Shown here piece by piece: positions 11,913 through 23,560 of a DNA stretch of 64,000 nucleotides; position 1 is the stretch's first letter; the number at the start of each line of letters is the position of its first letter. The notes beneath the pieces were generated by a model. It saw only the letters and a list, made by a program, of their open reading frames with translations, was not told the origin of the DNA and did no database searches. Made by a program: the position numbers and the translations under genes. Source of the DNA: Lepas anatifera (Eukaryota; Arthropoda; Thecostraca; Lepadidae); NCBI GenBank assembly GCA_034440635.1, contig JAOTON010001478.1, forward strand, positions 1,860,001-1,924,000, written 5' to 3'.

Positions 11913-14900
11913 TTGATTACCTTTTTTCTATACATAATGCCTTCTGCTAAGTTCTCACCAAATTTTTCGTGCCTTGGCAATGATCAGAATACCTCAGTGA
12001 CTGAACTTCAAACTCTACTAGATAGTTGTGAATACTCTACTTTGAAAAACTTAACCAATCTTCATGAAATTCATACAGACTCCAATATATCCTTGCTGCA
12101 CATAAACATTCGCTCTCTACCTAAGAATTTTGACAAGCTTGAACTCCTTATTCATCAGCTACCGGTGGCACCTAAAATTATATTATTGAGCGAAACCTGG
12201 CTTGATCCTTCTCTTGCCTCATCCTACAACCTCAAGAATTATAGATTGGAAGTGAGTGGGCCTAACCCAGTAAGACGCAAAGGATCAGCAATATTCGTCA
12301 GTGATTCCATATCATATCTAAGGAGACAGGATCTTGAAACTTCCAGACTTGAATTCCAATCTGTCTTCATTGAACTTAAGCTACAGCAAAAGAAAAACTT
12401 AATAATTGGTTCCACTTACAGATCACCCTCATTTCCACTATCTGGCTATCTGGAATACATCGAACCAGTAGTTAACGCACTGAACCTAGAAGCCAAGAGC
12501 TGTATAGTTGGTGGTGACTTCAATGTAGATATTCTGAGACATAATTCCGTTGATCAGTCAGCACTTTTTCTCAATGTATTTGCTGCTCTTGGTCTTTTCC
12601 CGTGTATCTCACTACCAACCAGAATCACTCAAGAATCAAGCACACTGATAGACAATTTTTTTCATAATGACCCAACCATAATAAAAAATCCGACAATCCA
12701 CGTCTCGGACATAAGTGATCACCTGCCAATTTCCATCAACATAAACATTGTCTTTAAGAATAATGTGAAAAGAAAAAGTTATTGTAAACCTGAACTCACT
12801 TTTGACTTTCGAAACATTGAAGCCCTCAACTTGTCCCTTTCCCACAAATTGAATCACGTCTATGATATAACCGACCCAGAGGAAGCAGCACTTTTCCTGA
12901 CAAACACCATCAATAACGATATAACGAGACTAAGCAAAAAAAAAGATCAAAGGAATGTACCTGTCCAATCCTGGATTTCTCATGGTCTTCTCCAAAGCAT
13001 AAATACGAAAAATAGATTGTACAAAAAGTCAATTTAAGAACCTTCTTACTTTAACAAAACTAACTTTATTACTTATAGAAACCGACTTTCAAGCTTAATT
13101 CGGTCAGCAAAAAAGCGATACTATTCCTGGAAATTGGCAGAATTCAAATCCAATCCGGTCAAACTTTGGCAGCTCCTGTCCTCAATGATCTACAAAAATA
13201 AGTCCAAAAACAAGCTCCCAGATAGCTTCATGTACAACAACTCAAATATCACTTCATACACAGACATCGCCAACAAGTTCAACCTATTTTTTGCTTCGGT
13301 GGCTACTAATTTGAACAATAATCTACAGACCACGGATACTGATCTTATGACATATCTTCCCAACCCCAACAACCCTCGCACATTATTCTATTTCCATCCC
13401 ACAGATGCCCGATCAATCATATCAATCATAAACAGCCTTGGGTCCTCTGCGGCTTCACCAGACTGTCTCACTTCAAAAATTCTCCAAGCCATCTCAGTAA
13501 CCATTGCCCCTTTTCTCGAGTATGTATTTAATATATGTATTACGAGTGGGTCTTTCCCATCACCCTTTAAAAAATCAATTGTGGTGCCAATTTATAAATC
13601 TGGTGACCCCTCCTCCTTTAATAATTACCGACCAATTAGCCTGCTCAGTCTCATCTCTAAAGTTCTGGAAAGAATTGTGTACGCACAACTCTCGGAGTTC
13701 ATTTCTTCAGAAAATATACTAAACGAGGACCAATTTGGATTTAGGAAAGATCACAGCACCTATATGCCAATTTCTCTTCTTCATGACCACATTACGTCTG
13801 CCCTCTCCCAGAAAAAATTAGTGCTACCATATACCTAGATTTTTCGAAGGCCTTTGACACGGTTAATCACACCATTCTCCTGAGGAAATTACACTATTAC
13901 GGGATTACTGACATTTGCCTAACATTTTTCAAATCATACTTAGAAAACCGATCCCAAATAGTTCGATACAACTCTGTTCTTTCCCCTATGCCACAGGATA
14001 TGAACCACGGAGTGCCGCAAGATCTATCCTCGGCCCTCTACTTTTCCTTATTTATATAAATGACATAACTCTTAGCTCCTCCATATGCCGTTTCTTGCAA
14101 TTCGCTGATGACACCGTTGTAACATACTCGGCTAAAAGTGCTCTTGAACTTCAAACAATCGTACAAGATGACCTACCAAAGATCAGTAAATGGTTAATTA
14201 GCAACCGACTAACAGTAAATGCAAAAAAACTAGTTATCAGATTTTTACAAAAACACGCACCATTCTCACAAACATATTCTTAATGGGTAAAAAACTTAAA
14301 CGCAAACCTGAGAAAAAGTAACTTGGCATAATAATTGACGAAAACCTGAAGTGGAATCCACATATTAGAAGCATTGAAGTCACCATCTCTCGGAACATTG
14401 GCCTTATAGCAAGAATACGAAGATTCCTAAAGCCCAACCACATCGTCCTTCTCTACAACTCTCTAGTACTCTCCCATCTATCCTATGGAATACAAGTCTG
14501 GGGAGTTACATATCCTTCAAAACTGACTCGATTGAAGATTCTCCAAAAGAAAAGTGTCCGTATCATTGACTCTGCAGACCGGATAGCTCCATCCAGCCCA
14601 ATCTTCAAAAAGTATTGCATTCTGAAAATTCACGACCTAGTCATACTGTTCCAACTAATGGTTCTCCATAGCTTTCTGGTCTACTCACTTCCAAGGCCAC
14701 TTGCAGAAAGATTTGCCCTTTCTGATCATGAAAGAAACAGGGTCGTCAGACAGCCCAAGCATTTTGAAGTTCCCTTCACTTCATTGGTGTACAGAACATT
14801 TTCCTTATTCATCTCTGCTCCCAGGATTTGGAATGAAAATATCGCCAGTAGAATCAGAAATCTCTCAGATGTCCCTAGTAGTAAGTTCATCTTTAAGAAA

Positions 14901-14933
14901 GTAGTCAAAAAAATATTTATAGATCTTTACTGA
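11913..14933 (+). pseudogene. LINE ORF2, APE endonuclease and reverse transcriptase, broken
   Basis: The endonuclease domain (11913-12770) shows HINIRS, LLSETWLD, GSAIFVSD, YRSPS, GGDFNVD, PTRIT and SDISDHLPI, the usual APE blocks with Asn, Glu, Asp and His catalytic positions. The RT follows: NNYRPISLLS, EDQFGFRK, YLDFSKAFDT (13840) and FADDTV (14102-14119). Breaks: TAA at 13035, a frameshift in the A run near 13815, a lost base near 14022 inside the GVPQ-SILGPLLF block, and more near 14280. The C-terminal part runs from 14532 to the TGA at 14931. It is a Jockey/CR1-group ORF2; the exact clade needs a phylogeny. Confidence 0.8.
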
Positions 14934-15206
14934 GGCTCCTACTCCAATTTGTTCGTGTTCTATTCCTCAGTGATATTGCTTGTATTTAGTGCTCCTTTAC
15001 GCCTTATTCACCGTTACATGTTCTACACGTCCATTTCTCTTTTGTTTCACACGGAGCCGACGGTCTCCCGTTACCGTTGGCTCACCCTCCAATGCACGAG
15101 CACTGCAGGCCCTTAAGGTCTGGTGAGGTGCGATCGAACGTTGTGTGCGGGTTGTCCTCCCCAAGTGACTGTGACTGTGCGTCCGTGTGCGACTGTGTGT
15201 TTCGCA
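14934..15206. other. LINE 3' flank leading into the TG-repeat unit
   Basis: Contains the putative 3' UTR of the LINE and then GT-rich sequence that is the start of a duplicated block around the TG array. No gene seen. Confidence 0.4.
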
Positions 15207-15980
<774 letters not shown>

Positions 15981-15984
15981 CATC

Positions 15985-16365
15985 CAAATAAGTGCATCAG
16001 TCTTCTAATGTCTCATCCCAGTACATATAAGAGTAAAGGTATATTCGCCGCCAAAGAAAGCTGTAATCATTATTTACATCCACCAAATTCAAAACTTTCA
16101 CCTGTCAACCGAGGGCGAAGACGGACACATAGATTGTCTTCCCGTCCCCTGCTGGCTACACTACAGACCTACCCGGTGCTCACTCTATTCTTTCCTATAT
16201 TATGCAACTCGTCCACACCTGTGTGCATGCCCTTGTAAATGTCTGAATGTCCGAAATGTCCGGAAATACACGTGTATGGATTCAAATTGAGATAAAGCTC
16301 CCATTCTGCTTGCATTGTGCTTGTATTGTCCCGGGGAGTCGATTGATATGCCACATGACCATACC
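15985..16365. other. Intron sequence, nothing recognised
   Basis: Non-repetitive sequence with only short frames. Confidence 0.4.
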
Positions 16366-16369
16366 AGGT

Positions 16370-16736
16370 CACCCTGTGACCTTGACCTAGTTCGAGGTCA
16401 GGTCATTTTCACAGTTTGACCTAGCAAGGTCATATTATACATCATTCGATTCGCCACAATGAGAGAAGTCCAACGATGCATAAATATGTTCTATAGCTCC
16501 GCTGAGGAAACATCTAGAGGGAGAAACGTACATTGCCCTGTTGTAAGCCTATGGGACATTATTTGACCTATGCTGACCCCAATATTGACCTGACATAAAA
16601 ATACGTCGTATAATCTCTCTTCGTCCCGTCAAGAGCTTTCAAACGCCGTCCGTAATTTTTCTTTAGCTTTCCTGGGAAATGAGATACGGAGGCCCCCAGC
16701 GGGGCGCGTCATGCCAGGGACCCAGCGGGGCGCGTG
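16370..16736. mobile_element. AGGTCA-rich MITE fragment
   Basis: Contains TGACCTAGCAAGGTCA-type sequence and CATCATTCGATT shared with 8390-8420, and ends in GGGGCGCGTGTTAA at 16740, which matches the family's terminal repeat and TTAA. The left end is missing or unrecognisable. Confidence 0.6.
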
Positions 16737-17240
16737 TTAAGTTACAGAGGTTGATTGTTCGTCTTCTGTGATATATTAGTGGTAGGATGGGCTTAGATAA
16801 TCAAACTCGGGAAGTCCCATAAACGGAAACAGTTATCTGATTTCACTCATCAGTGGATCCAGGATGGCATGAAGGTACGTCTCGTCGACCTCTCCTTTCT
16901 CCCCAATGAACCTTAGCGCCCCTGGAACGTATGTGGCGCCCTCTGAAACGTATGTGGCGCCCTCTGAAATGTCGCTTCTCACCGCCTAGTCTGCGAGTAT
17001 CGGCGCCCCGGCGATATTTGGCGCCCCGTAGTAGGATACGCCGTCCGAAATTTGCGTCCCTCTGGTCCAAATGGCGCCTCCAATAGTCCCCTCCAACGGT
17101 CGGAAATGCTGGATCTGCCTATTCCTTCACTGCCACTAGCCTACAGTCGGTGCCTCGCACCGGCCGGCAGTGCTTTAGTGGGGCTGCGCGCCAAGGTTTG
17201 TATAAAGCCGTGTAACATAAGTTGGTGATTTGTGCGGTAG

Positions 17241-17350
17241 ATGGCGGGCCTGCGGCGGCGGAGGCGCTGTCGCGTATATCGGAGAGCTCCGGCGGCGGCG
17301 ACAGTGACTGTTGGAACGGTAGCGGAAGCGACAGCGACGCAGAATTACAC
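17241..17350 (+). CDS. Exon of the PDZ protein gene (exon b)
   Basis: Reads DGGPAAAEALSRI and on through a Ser/Gly/Asp-rich stretch to SDAELH, ending in phase 0 before GTGAGA. With an acceptor at GCGGTAG (17234-17240) the first two bases AT complete an Asp codon with the final G of the exon at 6472, so phases match. An earlier acceptor at 17220 would also keep the frame. The polypyrimidine tract is weak in both cases, so the 5' boundary is uncertain. Low-complexity acidic linker; no domain. The composition and open donor support coding. Confidence 0.5.
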
Positions 17351-17770
17351 GTGAGATCGCTGACAGCGCAGCGCGTTCGCACTGTAACTGTGCTTCCGGT
17401 AACGGTTCAAAGCCATTTTACTTAGCACGGGTTCAATTGTCTGGGTGTAAGATATTGCCCCCAACAAGCTTCCTACCTAAGTTGGTTCAAGCGGCCATCA
17501 GTCACCCAGACGTCGCATAGATTAATCATCAATTTCTGGAACGTTGTGCAGCATGAGTTCTCTCCGGGGGTCACGCTCCTAGGGCGCCAATGGAAGCATG
17601 AAGCTTCGTATATATAATTAGATGTATCACTTCTAGGACAGAATATGTCTAATACGTAATACGTTGTATCATATCTAGACAAAAGTGAGACGCCCGTCCA
17701 AAACTTGTACTATCCAACCATGACAGTCCATGTCGGGAGGTAGCATGTTCGATACAACAGCCGCTGTCCG
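17351..17770. other. Intron sequence, nothing recognised
   Basis: Between exon b and the 34-bp minisatellite. No repeat or exon seen. Confidence 0.4.
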
Positions 17771-17774
17771 CTAG

Positions 17775-18718
17775 CTCCGGCGATAGCCAGCGTCCGTCTG
17801 TCCCTTAGCCCCGGATATAGCGGGCGTCTGGCTACCCGTTAGCCCCGGATATGGTGGGCGTCTGGCTACCCGTTAACTCCGAATATAGCGGGCGCCTAGC
17901 TACCCGTTAGCTCCGGATATAGCGGGCGTCTGGCTACCCGTTAGCTCCGGATATAACGGGCTTCACTCTACCCGTTAGCTCCGGATATAACGGGCGTCTG
18001 GCTACCCGTTAGCTCCGGATAAAACGTGCGTCTGGCTACCCGTTAGCTCCGGATATAACGGGCGTCTGGCTACCCGTTAGCTCCGGATATAGCGGGCGTC
18101 TGGCTACCCGTTAGCTCCGGATATAGCGGGCGTCTGGCTACCCGTTAGCTCCGGATATAGCGGGCGTCTAGCTACCCGTTAGCCCGGATATAGCGGGCGT
18201 CTGGCTACCCGTTAGCTCCGGATACAGCGGGCGTCTGGCTACCCGTTAGCCCCGGATATAGCGGGCGTCTAGCTACCCGTTAGCTCCGTATATAACTGGC
18301 GTCTAGCTACCCGTTAGCTCCGGATATAGCGAGCGTCTAGCTACCTGTTAGCTCCGGATATAGCGGGCGTCTAGCTACCCGTTAGCTCCGTATATAACTG
18401 GCGTCTAGGTACCCGTTAGCTCCGGATATAGCGAGCGTCTAGCTACCCGTTAGCTCCGGATTTAACGGACTTCACTCTACCCGTTAGCTCCGGATGTAAC
18501 GGGCGTCTAGCTACCCGTTAGCTCCGGATTTAGCGGGCGTCTGGCTACCCGTTAGCTCCGGATATAGCGGGCGTCTAGCTACCCGTTAGCTCCGGATATA
18601 GCGGGCGTCTGGCTACCCGTTAGCTCCGGATATAGCGGGCGTCTGTCTACCCGTTAGCTCCGGCGCTAGCGAGCTCTCGTCTGTCTACTGTTAGCTGTGG
18701 CGCCTGTCTACCCGTTAG
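17775..18718 (+). repeat. 34-bp minisatellite, about 27 copies
   Basis: The unit is 34 bp, with core CTACCCGTTAGCTCCGGAT plus ATAGCGGGCGTCTGG. Variants are mainly single substitutions (TCTGG/TCTAG, ATATAG/ATATAA). Units at both ends are degraded. The array ends about 33 bp before the exon at 18752, inside the intron of the PDZ gene. Confidence 0.95.
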
Positions 18719-18751
18719 CTCTGGCGTTGACCGGCCGCTGGCTGTCGACAG

Positions 18752-18853
18752 GAGCGCCACCTGCGGCGGGTGGCCGACGCCAGCGCCACTGCAGCCGGTC
18801 CGGCCCGCGGTCGCCAGCCCTACCTCTCCGTACAGCCGCAGCAGAGGACTAAG
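18752..18853 (+). CDS. Exon of the PDZ protein gene (exon c)
   Basis: A phase 0-0 exon of 34 codons between GTCGACAG and GTAACG. It begins ERHLRRVADASATAAGPARG and ends QPQQRTK. Basic at the start, then Ala/Gln-rich, so likely linker. Upstream exon b and downstream exon d are also phase 0 at these borders, so the chain stays open. The 34-bp minisatellite stops just upstream, leaving only about 33 bp of non-repeat sequence before the acceptor. Confidence 0.55.
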
Positions 18854-18937
18854 GTAACGGCGGCACCGGCAGAGGCTGAGAGCACGGGGAGAGGGAGCTG
18901 AGAACCACAGCAGCACGGGGTGGTTTTCAGCTGAGCA

Positions 18938-19330
18938 GCAATTTTCTTCGGTCAATTTCCGTTTTCCCCATGCTTTTTCAACGGAGCGGTCATGATCCAT
19001 ACCTGACCCTAGGTAATCAATATGAAAAATCCCCGAATATATTTTGCATTACTCGGTGGGACCATTATGTGGTATAAGTTTAAACTCGATAGACTCACCC
19101 TTTTCTTACTTAAGCCACCTTAAACATTTCTTGGAGGTGAGGTCACTTGACCTGCAATGGTGACCTGACCTGAGATAATTTAACCTTAAAACTTTGGGGA
19201 AAGTTGCTGAATGGATCAAGGATAAAGAGTGGAAAGTACGGCGGTGCTTCGCGCCGTCGTTTTTTCGTGCCGACGGAAAATCTGAGGGGGTGTTCAAACA
19301 CCCCACAGGGGCGAGGATTGATAACCATAC
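18938..19330. mobile_element. AGGTCA-rich MITE fragment
   Basis: Similar to 1990-2400 and to the right part of the family copy at 46130-46404: blocks GAGGTCACTTGACCTGCA, TGACCTGACCTGAGAT and a hairpin (ACGGCGGTGC, TTC, GCGCCGTCGT) with one G-T pair. TTAA ends are not preserved. Confidence 0.6.
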
Positions 19331-19358
19331 CAAGTCAAATAGAAGACCTTGTCTGACC

Positions 19359-19541
19359 CAGGGGCGTAGCCAGGATTTCACTCAAGGGGGGGGCGGCGCC
19401 CCTAAAAGGGCCCTGCGACAGCGCCAAAAGGGCCCTGATGGTTAAAAAGGCCCTGCTTGTTACAGAATCGTGTCCTCAGGGGGACCTTCGGGCCCTCAAG
19501 GGGGTGGCTGTCCCTGCCGCCCCCCCTTGGCTACGCCCCTG
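19359..19541. mobile_element. Short hAT-like MITE with 8-bp target duplication
   Basis: Terminal inverted repeats CAGGGGCGTAGCCAGG and CCTTGGCTACGCCCCTG. Flanks are GTCTGACC (19351-19358) and GCCTGACC (19542-19549), an 8-bp duplication with one mismatch. Length is 183 bp and no protein is encoded. The 8-bp duplication and CAGGGGCG start are typical of non-autonomous hAT elements. Confidence 0.75.
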
Positions 19542-19757
19542 GCCTGACCTAAAGCCTCATGAAGGACATGCGTCACGTAATAGAGAATAACTCATTCTTT
19601 GCCCTCTCTGGTGCAAAGCCGTGCTGCCGTCCTTGAACGGCCTAAGCCGCAGAAGCTAGTCCAATATGGAGTGTACGATGAATCTGATACATGGAGCGCT
19701 GGGCCGTGTGGTTTACCGTTTGCCATGGAATCTGTGTGACGGCTGTTTTTCCGGCAG

Positions 19758-19898
19758 ACGGGGCTCTCTCTGAAGCGGATCAGCTCCGAGGAGCGGCTGG
19801 ACGGCAGCGCAGCGCCCTCTGGCGACGGCGGCGACCTGCTCAAGTGGAAGGGCTTCACGCTGAACGCCGGCGCCGAGGCCGACCCCGCCGGCGCGCAG
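19758..19898 (+). CDS. Exon of the PDZ protein gene (exon d)
   Basis: A phase 0-0 exon of 47 codons between TTTTTCCGGCAG and GTGACG. It starts TGLSLKRISSEERLDGSAAP and ends EADPAGAQ, with LLKWKGFTLN in the middle. The acceptor is strong. It immediately precedes the exon that opens the PDZ domain, only 319 bp downstream, and the phase fits. Codon third positions are strongly G/C. No separate domain recognised. Confidence 0.7.
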
Positions 19899-20217
19899 GT
19901 GACGGCCACACACAAGCAGGGGCGGATCCAGGGGGCATGGAGGAGGGTGACCCCACTCCGACCCGGCACCGGACGCTTAAACACTGGGCCCCACACCACC
20001 GTGTGTGTGCCCTAGTGATACGATCTATATCATGTGTACCCGATCCAATTTCCGTAACAAGCAGCTATATTTCACTAATTTTGACCTTGTTGTTCATGGG
20101 CCCGAAATCCCCCCTCACCAGCTGTTGACGGCGCTCCTCCTCCAAACACTTCCAGCTGACACGATTGGATGTGTGGGCCACGTGACGCCTGACCCGCGTC
20201 TTCTCCGGATCCGACAG

Positions 20218-20367
20218 AGCCTGGTGATTCAGCTAAAGCGCGGCTGGTCGGCGAGGCTCGGGTTCTCGCTTCACTCGATAGATGGCGGGCATGTGGTGGC
20301 GCAGATACACCCGGACAGCGTAGCCGCCAGAGACGGGAGGCTCAAGATCGGCGACGTGCTGGTCAAG
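20218..20367 (+). CDS. PDZ domain, N-terminal half (exon e)
   Basis: A phase 0-0 exon of 50 codons between CCGACAG and GTGACC. It encodes SLVIQLKRGWSARLGFSLHS, then IDGGHVVAQIHPDSVAARDG and RLKIGDVLVK. This is a classic PDZ start: strand A (LVIQLKR), carboxylate-binding loop RLGF, strand B FSLHS, then VAQI-HPDS-AARDGRL-IGDVLVKVN. PDZ domains bind C-terminal peptides of partner proteins and act as scaffolds. The domain is completed by the exon at 27799 with a clean phase-0 join. Which PDZ family member it is cannot be told from this part alone. Confidence 0.85.
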
Positions 20368-21421
20368 GTGACCACTCGCGGGTGTGAGGATGTCGCCCTA
20401 GCTCAGGGGGCGGGGCACTGACGGATCCAAAACCCGACTTTGGGAGGAGGTTAACCGGGCCGAGATTCGGGCAGGCGGGAGGGTGGGGCGGTGGAGGGTG
20501 TGACGCAGGAAGGAGGTGGGTGGGACGCGAGAGGGCGGGGGGTAGCGGGTAATTATACAATAAGCAGATTGGCAGAGCCGCATGACAAAATTCATGGAGC
20601 GAAGCATATTGGGATTTCTCGAGGCTCTATTCTGGCCGCTTACCGGGTCTGATAATTTATGCTAGAGCTCTACAATTTGGTAGGGTGATAGTGCTCCTAT
20701 GTCAAACTCTCTAAGTAGAGCCCGAATCTGAATTCCAAATAGTATTTGAGAAATTTTGAAACAAACTTTTTGTTTTATAATTTTCTAATTTCTACTTAAG
20801 CTGCGAACTTGAAATTGTTGTCCTTTTCAACAGGTAACAAGCGCCAGCTAAGGAAGAAAATTGAGCCGGTCGGACAGTAATTATTCTGCAAAAACGCGGT
20901 GTTTCTGACGAGAGCAAAAAACCTACTAAAAATTGATGGCCGACTTATAAGCCCAAAATGTCAGAAGGGAAGGCACGCTTCAGTTAGCTTAAAGACAGCC
21001 ACCTGGGTGGTAGCTAGATCAGTTTTATTGTGCTTAGGCATGGTTTTCAGTGCAAAACGTAAAATTTTCCTGCTTTTTGCCATTCTCACGGAGTGCTGCA
21101 TTTTTGCTAATTTTTTCAGATTTTCATGTCTCGCAATCGATTTGACCGATTTGACTTTTCATCTCAGATAATGAAAGGTCATTGCTTCCGCCTGATGATA
21201 TTTGGAGATAGAATTGTGATATTGAAATTCTGTTTTATAGATATAAATATAATTTAGTAAACACTTTTCATTTGCAGCTTCTGCGTTCTGAGTACATGTG
21301 ACTGACAAGCTCAAAATTGACATGGCTGAATATGAAAGTTTATTGTCGTCATTTCACTTCATTATACTACCTTCTTATCTCCAACGGCTTTCGATGAATT
21401 CGTCTAAAAATGTATTTTAAG
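20368..21421. other. Start of the large intron splitting the PDZ domain
   Basis: 20420-20640 is G-rich, and 20640-21421 is AT-rich, non-repetitive sequence up to the Penelope insertion. No exon seen. Confidence 0.5.
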
Positions 21422-22059
21422 GTGTTAAATTTTTGATAAGTTTTGAAGTGCTGCGGCGAGGAGCATGATGATGAGTTGTTAAGATGTTCCCTGGCCTCTC
21501 CCCTCGAATCCGGAAATGTAAAAAACACTGAAGATTATATATTCGGGCACAGCCCTTCATCAGAATCGTGGAGTAAATATCAATAATTCTCAGTCCTAGT
21601 ATAGCCAGACCTCGAATTGAGCTTCACACAAAAATGCCTTTTAGAATGAATCGTTAAAAATAAGATTGGATGTCGTGACAACAACCATATTGGTACCTCT
21701 AACCTGAAAGTAATGCCGACAATACGACAAACCTAGAGCAGTATTTGTGACAGTCTTTTCTATTATTTCAGCCAAACACTAGCTTTTGATTAACAGTGAA
21801 AAACTCGCTGAAGTACCTTAATCGGTTATTTGAATATTTCTGTTCTTCTTATATACTATTTTTCCGTCGACTGCAGCTAAAATGCTAACCAAAAACTACC
21901 TATTAAGCACTAGTAGACGTGATACTAGATCGGTGTAAAGACTGCATACTTCCCCCTTTAAGATGATGCTATATTTTTACAATAAAAGCCTCCCTCGAAT
22001 TATTTAGTTAAGATTGTACCTAGTGGTCAAGGTCAACTTTTTTGTAATTGATAAACGCA

Positions 22060-22680
22060 TTTTCCACAGCCTGCTCCTCTGGCCCAACGTTAAGCGTCGA
22101 AAGAGTATACGTGTGGCTGTAAAAAAACATTATAAATTTTACATTATACTTATTCAACAACCCTTGCCCTTATTATTTACCTCTTAAACAAATGCAACTT
22201 TTATAGCTAGTTAATGTGAACAATCATTGGTAAATACTTTTCCTCAGCCTGTACCTATAGCCCAACGTTAAGTGTCGAATGGTTATACGTCTAGCTGCAG
22301 AAAAGTATTATCAATAATTATTTGCATATTTCAAAAACCCCAACCCCAGTACGTACCCCTAAAATCAAAACATCTCTTTGAGCTAGTTAATCTGATCAAT
22401 CATTAATATACACTTTTTCCCAGCCTGTACCTCTGGCCCAACGTTAAGCGTTGAAAGAGTATACATCTGGTTGCAGAAAAGCATCATCAAAGATAAATTA
22501 CCTAAAAAAACCTGAGCCTTACCTGTGACCTAAGTCCATCACTTCTGACTAGCTAAACTAATTCAACCATCATAGCCCTTTTTCCCAGCCTGTAAATCGG
22601 GCCCAAAGTTAAACGTCAAAAGCATATACGTCTAGCATCAATAACACTATCAATAATGTAAGGAAGTCCTACCCCAGGAC
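22060..22680. repeat. Four-unit tandem repeat in the left-arm 3' UTR of Penelope-like element 1
   Basis: The block CAGCCTG followed by CCCAACGTTAAGCGTCGAAAG starts units at 22067, 22245, 22421 and 22586, giving spacings of 178, 176 and 165 bp. The right arm has the same array inverted at about 25130-25760. It lies between the stop codon and the terminus of the element. Confidence 0.85.
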
Positions 22681-22743
22681 ACATATCCTTACGGTGATCC
22701 TTCCCTTACCTCTTAAGCCACTGCTGTTAAGTGATAGCCTATC

Positions 22744-23558
22744 CTAGACCCGCATAATAGGCCAGGACGTACCTTGTACGTTAAGGCTGGGATGACGATC
22801 CTGAATGATTATGGATTCGGCTATCTTTCTATCTGGATGATCACGTGCCTGATGAACTACTTTTAGCTCAAGTGGTTCTGATATAGCCTGAGTGACCTGT
22901 GCTACATGTTTCTCGAGGAAATGATCTCCTAGAGGTGTGTTCCTAGTTTTATTTTTCGCGTCCCGCAAATGTTCGTTAAATCGCAATCGGACGGGCCTCA
23001 TCGACTCCCCTACGTATTGAGCCCTGTTTTGATCCTGGTTACACAGTCTACAGTCTATTTGATACACTAAATTTTTCTGTGTGCAGTCGCCTTTAAAACC
23101 TGACTTGCATAAAGGACACCTCTGACCCCCAGGACATTTTGGCTTAGAAATGGCCGACCTAACCAATGACGACTTAAGTTTCTTGTTATTCTTCCAGGCT
23201 ATATGTACTTTCAGGTTAGATTTCTTTACGACCTTTTTTATTTTACAGAGTAGCTGTTCGTCTACGTACGGCAAAGTCCAGAACCCATCATAAGAATCGG
23301 AGCCTTCTTTCTTTTTCTTGCACCTTCCGTTACCTGTCCTAGCTAGTCTAACCTCCCTCAACAAACGCCTGAGAAGCCGTGAATGATACCCATTTTTTAG
23401 AAGCAGATTCCAAATCTTATCTACGCCTTTTCTCTCTTTCTCTGGGCCCGATGAGTTATCCATAGCCCTGTGGAACATGTTTCGGATAATGTTGTGTTTC
23501 GTAGACGTGGGATGGGCAGATGTACTATGGAGGATGATTCCCGAGTTGGTTGGTTTGA
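22744..23558 (-). CDS. GIY-YIG endonuclease region of Penelope-like element 1, left arm
   Basis: An open - strand frame from the arm junction to TAG at 22744. It carries the RT-thumb part KPTNSGIILHSTSAH, then LPYVDEQLLCKIKKVVKK, a Cys-rich linker (CPGGQRCPLCKSGFKGDC) and the GIY-YIG core VYQIDC, YVGES, RLRFNEHL, ending IIQDRHPSLNVQGTSWP. In Penelope-like elements this nuclease nicks target DNA for RT priming. Unlike the right arm, this copy has no frameshift, but it lacks the RT palm. The frame runs on past the junction into antisense of the other arm, which is not real coding. Confidence 0.85.
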
Positions 23559-23560
23559 AT

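Larger units (their letters stand above)
10295..14990 (+). mobile_element. Two-ORF APE-type LINE (Jockey/CR1 group), inactivated
   Basis: Holds a coiled-coil ORF1 and an endonuclease-reverse transcriptase ORF2 in the order normal for Jockey/CR1-group LINEs. ORF2 carries one in-frame stop (13035) and several frameshifts, so the copy is dead. The 5' leader at 10453-10505 contains a near copy of the element's own RT segment at 14203-14255. Both ends are approximate; no target duplication was found. Confidence 0.8.

Noticed and set aside
17775..18718. Regularly spaced repeats as a CRISPR array
   Set aside because: Units are contiguous with no unique spacers, in a eukaryotic intron; it is a minisatellite.
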